A stretch of 64,000 nucleotides of DNA, taken from positions 124,001 to 188,000 of the forward strand of contig NZ_POVU01000001.1 of the NCBI RefSeq assembly GCF_003261585.1, in the 5' to 3' direction. This document shows, piece after piece, positions 7,881-15,670 of this stretch. Below the pieces are notes generated by a model, which had not been told where the DNA came from, did not search any database, and was given only the letters and a program-made list of their open reading frames with translations. Positions within the stretch are counted from its first letter, which is position 1. The number at the start of each line of letters is the position of its first letter. The translations under genes and the position numbers were made by a program. The DNA comes from Acinetobacter sp. MB5 (GTDB taxonomy: Bacteria; Pseudomonadota; Gammaproteobacteria; Pseudomonadales; Moraxellaceae).

Positions 7881-9035
7881 TTGTTCCAGATCTTAAATAA
7901 ACAGCTTGATGCCAGTACTCGGTGCCCTTTATGCCAAGCTGCAATGTTTTGGGTTGATGCTGAACAATTTGATCAGGACGTTCAATTTCACCAATGTAGT
8001 TATTGTGAACATCGAGTCTTCAAAGAAGATAAATATACTTGCCACTGTACTCGTTGCCAGCAACAACGTAAAAAGATTCTGAAAGAAACACGTCATCAAG
8101 AACATCAAAAATATCGAAAAAAAGAAGTTTTAGCGCCATCGCTAGAACAACTTAGCTTTTTACAGAAACTATTCCTACTTGCTTTACTCGATGATCAGGT
8201 TCGTGAGGATTCTCAGCATGATGAATACATTCATTGGGAGAAAATAAAGTTCTTTAGCATTTCACCCACCTATCATTTTCAGCATCAATTGGTGAAACAG
8301 CTACAGAAAGAAAATATCTTTGTTGCAACAACAGCTATTGATGAACCAACAACCTTTTATATTAATGTTCGTTTAGATGGTTATAGTGAACCCAGTTTAT
8401 TTAGTATTACCCAGCAATTACGCCATTGGTTCTACTTCAATTTAACACTCGGAATTCCATTTAAAAATGGTGAGGAAGTTAAAGCTGTCTTATATGAAAT
8501 GCTGTATCAAGAGATTATTCAGTTTATTCAATCCATCTGTAAAATGTGGCAAGTACAATTCAGTTCACATGCCTCATTTCAACAGCTTTGTTATCGACTG
8601 TTAGATCACCTTTCCGTCGAGCAAATTTTTTATTTAGCACATACGGGTTTGTTGTTTTTATACGAACAAAAAGCACTTGCCGCGCGTAATGATGGATTTG
8701 TAAATACGCATCGTTTAAAAAAGACCATGTTGCAGTATCGGGAACGTGCTATTGCAGAAAAGTGGGAAACACCAAGCTTTATGCGTCCAGAGCATTTACC
8801 TCTGAGCAGAATGAGTCAAATTTTATATTATCGTTTTCTCAACTACGATCAACGAATTTTCAATCAACCTGTTTGGCATCTTTGGAAAAAAATTCAGCCT
8901 CGACTCAATTTTTATTCAGATAAGCGCTGTATGCATTGTGGCTCTAACGAACTTGATGTCGAATATGATGCTGGACATTACGTCACGCTCACTTGTCGTA
9001 AATGCCAGCATCAAGATCACTATTTCACACATTAA
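7881..9035 (+). CDS. Zinc-ribbon protein of unknown function, 384 aa
   Basis: Not assigned to a known enzyme family. Cysteine pairs are clustered at both ends: RCPLC and HQCSYC (about residues 14-42) form one four-Cys ribbon, CHCTRC follows at about 55, and CMHCGS with LTCRKC near the C terminus forms another. The middle (about 90-320) is helical, rich in Phe, Tyr and Gln, with no transmembrane segment. The start is TTG at 7881; an ATG only occurs after the first CxxC, and dropping it would destroy the ribbon, so the TTG is preferred. thiM begins 24 bp downstream on the same strand, so they may be co-transcribed. A nucleic-acid or protein-interaction role is a guess from the ribbons. Confidence 0.75.
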   Translation: MFQILNKQLDASTRCPLCQAAMFWVDAEQFDQDVQFHQCSYCEHRVFKEDKYTCHCTRCQQQRKKILKETRHQEHQKYRKKEVLAPSLEQLSFLQKLFLLALLDDQVREDSQHDEYIHWEKIKFFSISPTYHFQHQLVKQLQKENIFVATTAIDEPTTFYINVRLDGYSEPSLFSITQQLRHWFYFNLTLGIPFKNGEEVKAVLYEMLYQEIIQFIQSICKMWQVQFSSHASFQQLCYRLLDHLSVEQIFYLAHTGLLFLYEQKALAARNDGFVNTHRLKKTMLQYRERAIAEKWETPSFMRPEHLPLSRMSQILYYRFLNYDQRIFNQPVWHLWKKIQPRLNFYSDKRCMHCGSNELDVEYDAGHYVTLTCRKCQHQDHYFTH

Positions 9036-9059
9036 AACTCAGTATTTACAGGATTTTTT

Positions 9060-9878
9060 ATGCTTGAACGCACACTACTTATTGAACAAATCATAGATGC
9101 TTGGCAAAAATTACAACTAACTTCCCCACTCGTTCAGTGCATTACCAATCAAGTTGCCAGTAATTATGCTGCAAATGTTTTACTTGCCTGTGGTGCATCC
9201 CCTGCGATGATTGACAATCCATTTGAAGCTGAAAGTTTTACCCAAATTAGCTCAGCACTCAGTATTAACTTGGGCACACCGACTGAGCAACAAATGCAAG
9301 CCATGCAAATCTCGGCTAAAACTGCTCAAACACATCAAAAACCATGGGTGCTCGACCCTGTAGGTTATAGCCCAATTTTAAAATGGCGCAGTGATATGAC
9401 GGATACTCTACTGAAGTATCATCCAACCGTGATTCGTGGCAATGCGTCTGAAATCAGTACATTGGCAGGAAACCAAGGTTCATCTAAAGGTGTGGATAGT
9501 ACGCTCAGTAGTGATGCGGTTTATATGCAAGCTCAAAACCTTCTACAACATTGTGACTGCGTTGCCATTTCGGGTGCAAGCGACTACATTTTGTATCATG
9601 AAACCACTCAAGTGATTAAAATCAATGGTGGTTCAGCCCTACAACCTAAAGTTACTGCAACAGGTTGTGCTTTAGGTGCACTGATTGCAGCTTACTGTTC
9701 AGTAACTTCACCGATGCTCGCCTGTGTTGCTGCACATGTACATTTTGCGATTGCAGGTAAATTAGCTGCTCAACGTGCGCCACTCATTGGACAATTTGCC
9801 GTAGCATTTATGGATGAATTGTTTAGTTTAAATGCTGAGAAAATTGCTGAATTTGCTGATATTGAATTGTTAAGCTAG
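9060..9878 (+). CDS. thiM: Hydroxyethylthiazole kinase
   Basis: Ribokinase-like enzyme that phosphorylates 4-methyl-5-(2-hydroxyethyl)thiazole in thiamine salvage. The 272-aa product has the family blocks SPLVQCITNQVASNYAANVLLACGASPAM (positions 21-49), LDPVGYSP (about 98) and the catalytic TATGCALGALIAAY (about 199). Length fits ThiM (about 262-272). No thiE or thiD is next to it and only 24 bp separate it from the zinc-ribbon gene, leaving no room for a TPP riboswitch directly upstream. Confidence 0.92.
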   Translation: MLERTLLIEQIIDAWQKLQLTSPLVQCITNQVASNYAANVLLACGASPAMIDNPFEAESFTQISSALSINLGTPTEQQMQAMQISAKTAQTHQKPWVLDPVGYSPILKWRSDMTDTLLKYHPTVIRGNASEISTLAGNQGSSKGVDSTLSSDAVYMQAQNLLQHCDCVAISGASDYILYHETTQVIKINGGSALQPKVTATGCALGALIAAYCSVTSPMLACVAAHVHFAIAGKLAAQRAPLIGQFAVAFMDELFSLNAEKIAEFADIELLS

Positions 9879-9939
9879 AAAACTGAACTATTCTCAGTAT
9901 TTGTGTGTAGAATTTGGGCAAAATAACAGGAACAATAAA

Positions 9940-10560
9940 ATGCCCTCATTCCAATTACTCAGTACATTTTTACTTACCACATTAATTTTTGCCTATTTAC
10001 CCGGCCCCGCGATGTTGTATACAGCAGCACAAACGCTAGCTCGCGGACGTAAGGCTGGGCTTATGGCATCTCTCGGGATTCATTTCGGTGGTTATACCCA
10101 TATCATGATCGCTGCAACAGGTCTAACTGTTTTATTTCATGCGATTCCAGTTGCTTATACATTGGTCAAAATTGGCGGTGCTCTGTGGCTGATTTGGCTT
10201 GGATTAAAAATGCTATTTGCTCGCAGCTCAAAACCATCGTCAGATTTACAGAAAAATCAGCAACAACGCGCTTTTTCTGAAAGCATTTGGGTTGAAATCC
10301 TCAATCCCAAAACGGCTATTTTTTATCTCGCCTTTTTGCCGCAATTTATTGATACGCAGGCAACATTTCCAATTTGGTTACAATTTTTGATTCTTGGAAC
10401 AATCGTCAATTTGGCCTTTAGTTCAGCAGATGTGGTTTGTGTATTTTGTGCAGATTTCATTCTGAAAAAATTTAAAACATCTACACGTGGTCAACAGATT
10501 TTTCGCTATTTAAGCGGCAGCATTTTGATTCTTTTAGGCTTGCGTTTAGCACGAGATTAA
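9940..10560 (+). CDS. LysE/RhtB-family amino acid exporter
   Basis: Inner-membrane exporter of the LysE/RhtB family; substrate unknown. The 206-aa product shows the N-terminal hydrophobic helix followed by the hallmark LPGPAMLYTAAQTLARGRKAGLM region, later the WVEILNPKTAIFYLAFLPQFID block, and a final hydrophobic segment LSGSILILLGLRLARD; about six membrane segments. The ATG at 9940 has CAGGA at 9927-9931 and matches the family start; an in-frame TTG or GTG further upstream has none. A terminator follows immediately. Confidence 0.88.
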   Translation: MPSFQLLSTFLLTTLIFAYLPGPAMLYTAAQTLARGRKAGLMASLGIHFGGYTHIMIAATGLTVLFHAIPVAYTLVKIGGALWLIWLGLKMLFARSSKPSSDLQKNQQQRAFSESIWVEILNPKTAIFYLAFLPQFIDTQATFPIWLQFLILGTIVNLAFSSADVVCVFCADFILKKFKTSTRGQQIFRYLSGSILILLGLRLARD

Positions 10561-10592
10561 AAAAAGGGTGAAACTCAATTCACCCTTTTTTT
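10561..10592. terminator. Bidirectional terminator between lysE-type gene and CHMI gene
   Basis: AAAAAGGGTGAA (10561-10572) pairs with TTCACCCTTTTT (10579-10590) around a 6-nt loop; A and T runs on both sides fit termination of the two convergent genes. Confidence 0.87.
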
Positions 10593-10596
10593 ATGA

Positions 10597-10962
10597 TTAG
10601 TATTCAACAACTTGTTTTGCATACTGTGTTTGTGGCATTTCTAAAATTTCTGCACAAATCTGTACCGATAAAGTATAAGCTTCATAATCCTTAAAGCTCA
10701 GCAATGCTTCTAACAAAACTTGACTCAGGTGTTGCTTTTGCTCCTCGGTTCGTCCACTCAGCACCGACAGCTGCGCATGAATATAGCCTTGTGAATCATC
10801 ATTATCACCAATCACAAAAACCTCATCTTTATGAATACGTGATTTTAGATCTTTTGCTACAAACAACCCCGTTTCGATGAGTTGATGATTGACATGTTTA
10901 AGGAGTTTTTCTTGGCTTAAATTATGAATATTACGTGAATATCCGATCACTAAATGTGGCAT
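10597..10962 (-). CDS. 5-carboxymethyl-2-hydroxymuconate isomerase-family protein
   Basis: Small tautomerase of the CHMI (HpaF/HpcD) family. The 121-aa product starts MPHLVIGYSRNI, so Pro2 becomes the N-terminal catalytic proline after Met removal; GLFVAKDLKSRI, the LSVLSGRTEEQKQHLS block and the C-terminal QYAKQ are family features. In known pathways CHMI acts in homoprotocatechuate degradation, but no hpa genes lie nearby, so the substrate here is uncertain. AAGGA stands 8 nt upstream of the start. The helicase gene ends 13 bp upstream on the same strand, so the two may be co-transcribed. Confidence 0.82.
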   Translation of the reverse strand: MPHLVIGYSRNIHNLSQEKLLKHVNHQLIETGLFVAKDLKSRIHKDEVFVIGDNDDSQGYIHAQLSVLSGRTEEQKQHLSQVLLEALLSFKDYEAYTLSVQICAEILEMPQTQYAKQVVEY

Positions 10963-10975
10963 ATGTTTTTCCTTA

Positions 10976-12691
10976 TTATTCGATAAACAATAACGCTAAC
11001 CGCACTTGATCATAGCCCATTTTCGGTTGCGTTGCTTCAACGATTGGACGTAACTTAATCGAACCATCTTCATTAAAGTTTTCAGTACGTTGCCCTTTTT
11101 TCAAACGCTTATAAATCTTTCGAACTTGCTCAACCACTTCATCCCCAGGATGTGCGACTGAAATATCGAGTCCCTGTTCTTTATGTAACCGCGCCAAGTG
11201 GTTAATAATCGTTGCAGGCGTTAATCCACGTTCTTGTGCAATATCCATAATTTCATAGCCATTTTCAAACAGCTCTTTGGTTTCTTCCAAAGTACTGGTG
11301 GCATAATTATTTTTATCAGCATTCTTTGCAAACTTACGTTCATTACGTGCAATTTCACTCGGATTGAGTGTGCCGCCACAGTGACGAATAAAAGCCTGAT
11401 GTTGTGCAGCCAAATCAGTATTGGCAAAATGCTGCTCTGCTTCTTCAGAGAGTTCCTGAAAACGCCGATCTGCCTTAATCGCTAGACTATCTAACTCCAA
11501 AGCTTGATCATTAAAACCTGTTAAACGAAGTCCTTCTAAGGACTTTAAACGGGACAACGCCACATAACCTTGACCCTTTTCAAAGGTATGACTCAGGTTA
11601 ATTTCAGCAGCTTCCAAAGTCATGCCCTGACTTTTATGAATGGTGATTGCCCATGCCAAACGCAGTGGAATTTGCTGAAAACTGGCAATTACTTTGCCAC
11701 CATCATTTTCAACTGACCATGTTTCAGGCTCAACCAGTAAAACAGAGCCATCTGTTAATTGAACTTTTGGAAGTAGTCCATGCTCGTCATCTTCTTCAAA
11801 TCCAATGATTTCGCCTAAACTTCCGTTGATGTAGCCCATGTCAAAATTATTCTTAACAAACATAACTTTAGCATGTTTTTTTAAGGTTAATTCTTCTGGT
11901 GCACGTACTGAAGATTTCAGCGTTTCGAGGAGTTTTTCATTGCCATCGAGTACTGCATTGAACTGATGGCTTTCTCCATCAATCGCATTTAAATGTTGAA
12001 AATTCAAATTATCAACATCCATATTGTGCGTATACAAACGGGTAAACGTCTCGCCAATATCTTGCTTACGAACACTGGTTAATGCATCAAAATGCTGGTT
12101 TTGTAAATTTTGTGCACGAATCGCGTTTAAAATTTGATTTAGAGTCTCATCATCTTGGCGGTGCTGCTCGGTCAGGTAACAAATACGAAATTTTGCTTCG
12201 ACCCAAGCCTCTGACATAAAACAAAATTTATCCCGATTCCGTTCTTCGTTTTTACCCACAGGTGGCAACTGGAAAAAGTCACCCGCAACAACGACTTGTA
12301 TACCACCAAAGGCTTGATCATTTTCTTTAAAATATTTTAAAACTTGATTGACCAAATTGAGTTGTTTGGCATGCAGCATTGAAATTTCGTCAATAATCAA
12401 CACTTGGGTATTTTCCAAATGTTCTTTAAGATATTTACGCTCTTTCATGCGCTTTAAATCATCTTCGCTTAGGCTATCTTTAATGCCAATGCCTGCCCAA
12501 GTATGAATTGTCATGCCATTCATATGCGTTGCAGCAATGCCTGTTGAAGCTGTAATTGCAACTGGCACTTTTCTTATTTTAAGATATTGAATATATTGAT
12601 TAAGTGTATACGTTTTACCTGCACCAGCTGAACCTGTTAAAAAAACATTTTCGCCTGCTTTTAAAAGTTTCAGTGCTGTCTCTTGTTTCAT
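10976..12691 (-). CDS. PIF1-like superfamily 1 helicase with C-terminal helix-turn-helix
   Basis: ATP-dependent DNA helicase of the PIF1/RecD2-like SF1B group. The 571-aa product has Walker A GSAGAGKTYT at about 20-29, TASTGIAATHMNG (motif Ia), Walker B VLIIDEISMLH at about 96-106, GDFFQLPPVG (motif III), LTEQHRQDD (motif IV) and the C-terminal TIHKSQGMTLE and GYVALSRLKSLEGL motifs V/VI. After about residue 420 a linker leads to a helix-turn-helix (ENGYEIMDIAQERGLTPATI) like the HTH of RQC-type helicases. It probably acts in replication or repair; the partner is unknown. Start support is moderate. Confidence 0.87.
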   Translation of the reverse strand: MKQETALKLLKAGENVFLTGSAGAGKTYTLNQYIQYLKIRKVPVAITASTGIAATHMNGMTIHTWAGIGIKDSLSEDDLKRMKERKYLKEHLENTQVLIIDEISMLHAKQLNLVNQVLKYFKENDQAFGGIQVVVAGDFFQLPPVGKNEERNRDKFCFMSEAWVEAKFRICYLTEQHRQDDETLNQILNAIRAQNLQNQHFDALTSVRKQDIGETFTRLYTHNMDVDNLNFQHLNAIDGESHQFNAVLDGNEKLLETLKSSVRAPEELTLKKHAKVMFVKNNFDMGYINGSLGEIIGFEEDDEHGLLPKVQLTDGSVLLVEPETWSVENDGGKVIASFQQIPLRLAWAITIHKSQGMTLEAAEINLSHTFEKGQGYVALSRLKSLEGLRLTGFNDQALELDSLAIKADRRFQELSEEAEQHFANTDLAAQHQAFIRHCGGTLNPSEIARNERKFAKNADKNNYATSTLEETKELFENGYEIMDIAQERGLTPATIINHLARLHKEQGLDISVAHPGDEVVEQVRKIYKRLKKGQRTENFNEDGSIKLRPIVEATQPKMGYDQVRLALLFIE

Positions 12692-12998
12692 AAGCCTATC
12701 AAAATCTCAACAATCTGGCATAGCTTAACGAGTTTCGAAACATAAGGGAAATTTTGATCTAAAACGATTATTTTTTTACTTCACAAATCAACTAAAAATC
12801 TGAGTTTTTTAATCAGTTTTTTTGAAAATAAAAAAATAATTCTATTAAATTTAATACCTTAAAAAATCAACCAACCTAATCTTGGGCTGGTAGGTATTTG
12901 GTAGGTAGGAAATTTTTGAGCGTCTAACAATACTAGCGACATGGTGAACTTGATCACCTGCAAAAGAACAATGGAATAATGGAAGAAGGAATCGCTCC
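12692..12998 (+). promoter_or_regulatory. Promoter region of the alcohol dehydrogenase gene
   Basis: 307 bp without a gene between the helicase start and the alcohol dehydrogenase start. The first 170 bp are AT-rich and featureless. The part from 12871 to 12911 is distinct: CCAACCTAAT at 12871-12880, then GGTAGGT at 12889-12895, and AGGTAGGAA at 12903-12911, whose complement is TTCCTACCT. A short inverted repeat GGTGA/TCACC is at 12943-12958. A convincing -35/-10 pair was not found. Confidence 0.55.
12871..12911 (+). promoter_or_regulatory. Candidate operator cluster, CCAACCT type
   Basis: CCAACCTAAT at 12871 is repeated exactly in the promoter between the GAF regulator and the aldehyde dehydrogenase (15564-15573). 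AGGTAGGAA at 12903-12911 is, on the other strand, an 8-of-9 match to the TTCCAACCT pair found there. Shared sites suggest a common regulator for the two dehydrogenases. Confidence 0.5.
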
Positions 12999-14171
12999 AT
13001 GGCTTTTAAAAATATTGCTGACCAAACTAACGGTTTTTACATCCCATGCGTATCATTATTTGGCCCAGGCTGTGCCAAAGAAATTGGTACAAAAGCACAA
13101 AACCTCGGTGCTAAAAAAGCGTTAATCGTAACTGACCAAGGTTTATTTAAGTTTGGTGTAGCAGATACGATTGCTCAATACTTAACAGATGCTGGTGTAG
13201 AAAGCCACATTTTCCCAGGTGCTGAACCAAACCCAACTGACGTTAACGTCCACAACGGTGTAAAAGAATATACTGACAACGGTTGTGACTTTATTGTTTC
13301 TTTAGGTGGTGGTTCTTCACACGACTGTGCTAAAGGTATTGGCCTCGTTACAGCTGGTGGCGGTCATATCCGTGATTATGAAGGTATCGACAAAAGTACT
13401 GTTCCAATGACTCCGCTTATTGCAGTCAACACAACAGCAGGTACTGCTTCAGAAATGACTCGTTTCTGTATCATTACCAACACCGATACACACGTGAAAA
13501 TGGCAATTGTTGACTGGCGTTGTACTCCACTTATCGCGATCGACGATCCTAAGTTAATGCTAGCAAAACCAGCAAGCTTAACTGCTGCAACAGGTATGGA
13601 TGCATTGACTCACGCTGTTGAAGCTTATGTATCTACTGCTGCAAACCCAATTACTGATGCTTGTGCTGAAAAAGCAATCACCATGATTAGCGAATGGTTA
13701 AGCCCTGCTGTTGCAAATGGTCAAAACCTTGAAGCTCGTGATGCAATGAGTTACGCACAGTACCTTGCTGGTATGGCATTTAATAACGCATCTTTAGGTT
13801 ATGTACATGCAATGGCTCACCAATTAGGTGGTTTCTATAACCTGCCACACGGTGTATGTAACGCAGTACTTCTACCGCACGTTTGTGAATTCAACTTAAT
13901 TGCTTGCCCTGACCGTTATGCACGTATTGCTCAATTGATGGGTGTAAATACACATGGCTTGACAGTAACTGAAGCTGCTAACGCTGCGATTGCTGCAATC
14001 CGTCAATTATCAGCATCAATCGGAATTCCTTCAGGTTTGACTGAGCTTGGTGTAAAAACTGAAGATCTTGCTGTTATGGCTGAAAATGCACAGAAAGATG
14101 CTTGTATGTTGACTAACCCACGTAAAGCAACACATGCTCAAGTTGTAGATATCTTTAAAGCTGCTTTGTAA
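12999..14171 (+). CDS. Iron-containing (type III) alcohol dehydrogenase
   Basis: NAD-dependent alcohol dehydrogenase of the iron-activated family (AdhB/YiaY/DhaT-like), likely ethanol to acetaldehyde given the neighbouring acetaldehyde dehydrogenase. The 390-aa product has the nucleotide-binding SLGGGSSHDCAKGIG at about 101-115, NTTAGTASEMTRFCII, and the metal-ligand segments GMDALTHAVEAY and YVHAMAHQLGGFYNLPHGVCNA (Asp and three His). A GAAGGA ribosome site precedes the ATG at 12999. It is a single-gene unit with its own terminator; regulation probably comes from the GAF regulator downstream. Confidence 0.93.
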   Translation: MAFKNIADQTNGFYIPCVSLFGPGCAKEIGTKAQNLGAKKALIVTDQGLFKFGVADTIAQYLTDAGVESHIFPGAEPNPTDVNVHNGVKEYTDNGCDFIVSLGGGSSHDCAKGIGLVTAGGGHIRDYEGIDKSTVPMTPLIAVNTTAGTASEMTRFCIITNTDTHVKMAIVDWRCTPLIAIDDPKLMLAKPASLTAATGMDALTHAVEAYVSTAANPITDACAEKAITMISEWLSPAVANGQNLEARDAMSYAQYLAGMAFNNASLGYVHAMAHQLGGFYNLPHGVCNAVLLPHVCEFNLIACPDRYARIAQLMGVNTHGLTVTEAANAAIAAIRQLSASIGIPSGLTELGVKTEDLAVMAENAQKDACMLTNPRKATHAQVVDIFKAAL

Positions 14172-14214
14172 TTTTGATGATTTGAATCATAGGCTGTAAG
14201 TTTTCTCCAGTAGG

Positions 14215-14250
14215 CTTCTCACAAAGTTCACTTTGTGGGAGGTCTTTTTT
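14215..14250 (+). terminator. Intrinsic terminator after the alcohol dehydrogenase
   Basis: CTTCTCACAAAG pairs with CTTTGTGGGAGG around TTCA, followed by TCTTTTTT. Confidence 0.85.
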
Positions 14251-14344
14251 ATTTTAGGCAAAAAAAGACAATGCGATGCCTGAGCAACGCAAAATTTATT
14301 CTTGTTATTATTTGATTAACATTTTTATTACTGTTTATCTATTT

Positions 14345-15523
14345 TTAAGAATCTTTATATTTTTCTAATACTTGATGTGCTGGATGCGTTTCTGGTAATA
14401 GCTCAATTAAACGCTCAACAGCATCAATCGCATCAGGTACATGTGCAATATGTTTAAGCAATGTATCAGTATCTTTTGCTTTAAAAATCGCATCACTTAA
14501 CCGTGATTCCAGACAATCACGCCAAGCACATAAAAATGGACTTTCTGTTTTCGCCAAAAATACCCCTGTGTACAAACGTAAGGCTGACTCTAGATAGCCT
14601 GCATCAAGCGCCTTTTCTGCCTGCAAGAAATCCGCTTCTACTTGCGCCAGTAAGCGATATGGACGTGATCCTAGCATTCCACCAAGCAGGTCACGTAACT
14701 GTGACATTTCAGCCTTAAGTGTCCCCATACTCACTTTACGTTCACCGTACAATGCACTATGAAGCTTGTCGAGGTTCAATCCTTGTGGACAAAGCGCCAG
14801 TATCGTCATGATTTCAAATTGACGGGGTGTTAATACTAAAACCTTGCCATTGAATAACACTTGCGATACAGAAAACGCACGAATATATAAATGCTGTTTT
14901 TGCTGCTCTAGCAAGGCAGATTGAATAATTGATGCACAGCGCTCCACAGCGAGTACGCCTAAAGTATTATGATTTTTCCAAGTCGTGGATAAATCTACAA
15001 CACCAAGTAACTGATGGGAATATGGATCGACAATTGGCGTAGCATAACACACCCAATCATGCACAGATTCCATATAGTGCTCACTTGAAAATACACAACA
15101 TGACTGTCGAGTTTTCAATGATAATGCTAGTGCATTTGTACCGACAGCATCCTCACTCCACTTACCACCAGATACAAAATGTACCTGTTCTGCTTGAGAT
15201 TGCATCTCACGACTCGCTGCTGTCCAGACAATAGTACTACCAACGTCACCAATGGCTAAGACCATTGAAGATTGCTCTGCAACGTGTCGTAATTCAGACT
15301 CACAGCGTTGTAGTGCTGAAGCTAAGGTATTGCCTTTAAACGAAGTATTCTCAACCAATGGCGCGGCCATGCGCTCTTTTGGAATACATGCAGAAACGCT
15401 TCGTTGCCAAGAACTCATGATGCTCTGGCCTATTTCTTGAGCTTGTTGAGGAGACCATGTAATGCTCTGTCTTAACTGCTCAACCGCACCACGATGGTGC
15501 GAAAGATCTTTCTTCGTAAACAT
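14345..15523 (-). CDS. GAF-domain transcriptional regulator (AcoR-like sensor half, winged-helix output)
   Basis: Probable regulator of the flanking alcohol and aldehyde dehydrogenases. In the 392-aa product, residues about 20-210 resemble the sensor half of AcoR-type activators (IMSSWQRSVSACIPKERM, then a GAF-like domain with WSEDAVGTNALALSL and YATPIVDPYSHQLLGVVDLS). The usual sigma-54 AAA+ module (GAFTGA) is absent; instead residues about 220-300 (LTPRQFEIMTILALCPQG, YGERKVSMGTLKAEMSQLRDLLGG) look like a winged-helix DNA-binding domain, followed by a helical TPR/BTAD-like tail. The ATG at 15523 has AAGGGA upstream; a longer frame from TTG at 15556 would overlap the operator-like repeats. 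Confidence 0.82.
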   Translation of the reverse strand: MFTKKDLSHHRGAVEQLRQSITWSPQQAQEIGQSIMSSWQRSVSACIPKERMAAPLVENTSFKGNTLASALQRCESELRHVAEQSSMVLAIGDVGSTIVWTAASREMQSQAEQVHFVSGGKWSEDAVGTNALALSLKTRQSCCVFSSEHYMESVHDWVCYATPIVDPYSHQLLGVVDLSTTWKNHNTLGVLAVERCASIIQSALLEQQKQHLYIRAFSVSQVLFNGKVLVLTPRQFEIMTILALCPQGLNLDKLHSALYGERKVSMGTLKAEMSQLRDLLGGMLGSRPYRLLAQVEADFLQAEKALDAGYLESALRLYTGVFLAKTESPFLCAWRDCLESRLSDAIFKAKDTDTLLKHIAHVPDAIDAVERLIELLPETHPAHQVLEKYKDS

Positions 15524-15670
15524 TTGTATTTCCCTTGTATGCTTGAAAGATTCCAACCTTTTTCCAACCTAATTTATGATTATTATTATATCCGTAATGT
15601 ACCAGAAGTACTTTATCAGAAGCAGTATGCTTTTGTTAGATGATATAAAATAAAGCAAAGGAATTTTCAC
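15524..15670. promoter_or_regulatory. Divergent promoter region with two direct TTCCAACCT repeats
   Basis: 147 bp between the GAF regulator and the aldehyde dehydrogenase. TTCCAACCT occurs at 15551-15559 and again at 15562-15570, 11 bp apart, about one helical turn, so both lie on the same face of the DNA. The second continues as CCAACCTAAT, exactly as in the alcohol dehydrogenase promoter. These are candidate binding sites of the regulator, controlling itself and the aldehyde dehydrogenase. Confidence 0.6.

Noticed and set aside
9036..9059. TPP riboswitch upstream of thiM
   Set aside because: Only 24 bp separate thiM from the preceding gene and no thi-box sequence is visible.
12943..12958. 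GGTGA-N6-TCACC inverted repeat before the alcohol dehydrogenase
   Set aside because: Short and single; could be an operator but nothing else in the window repeats it.
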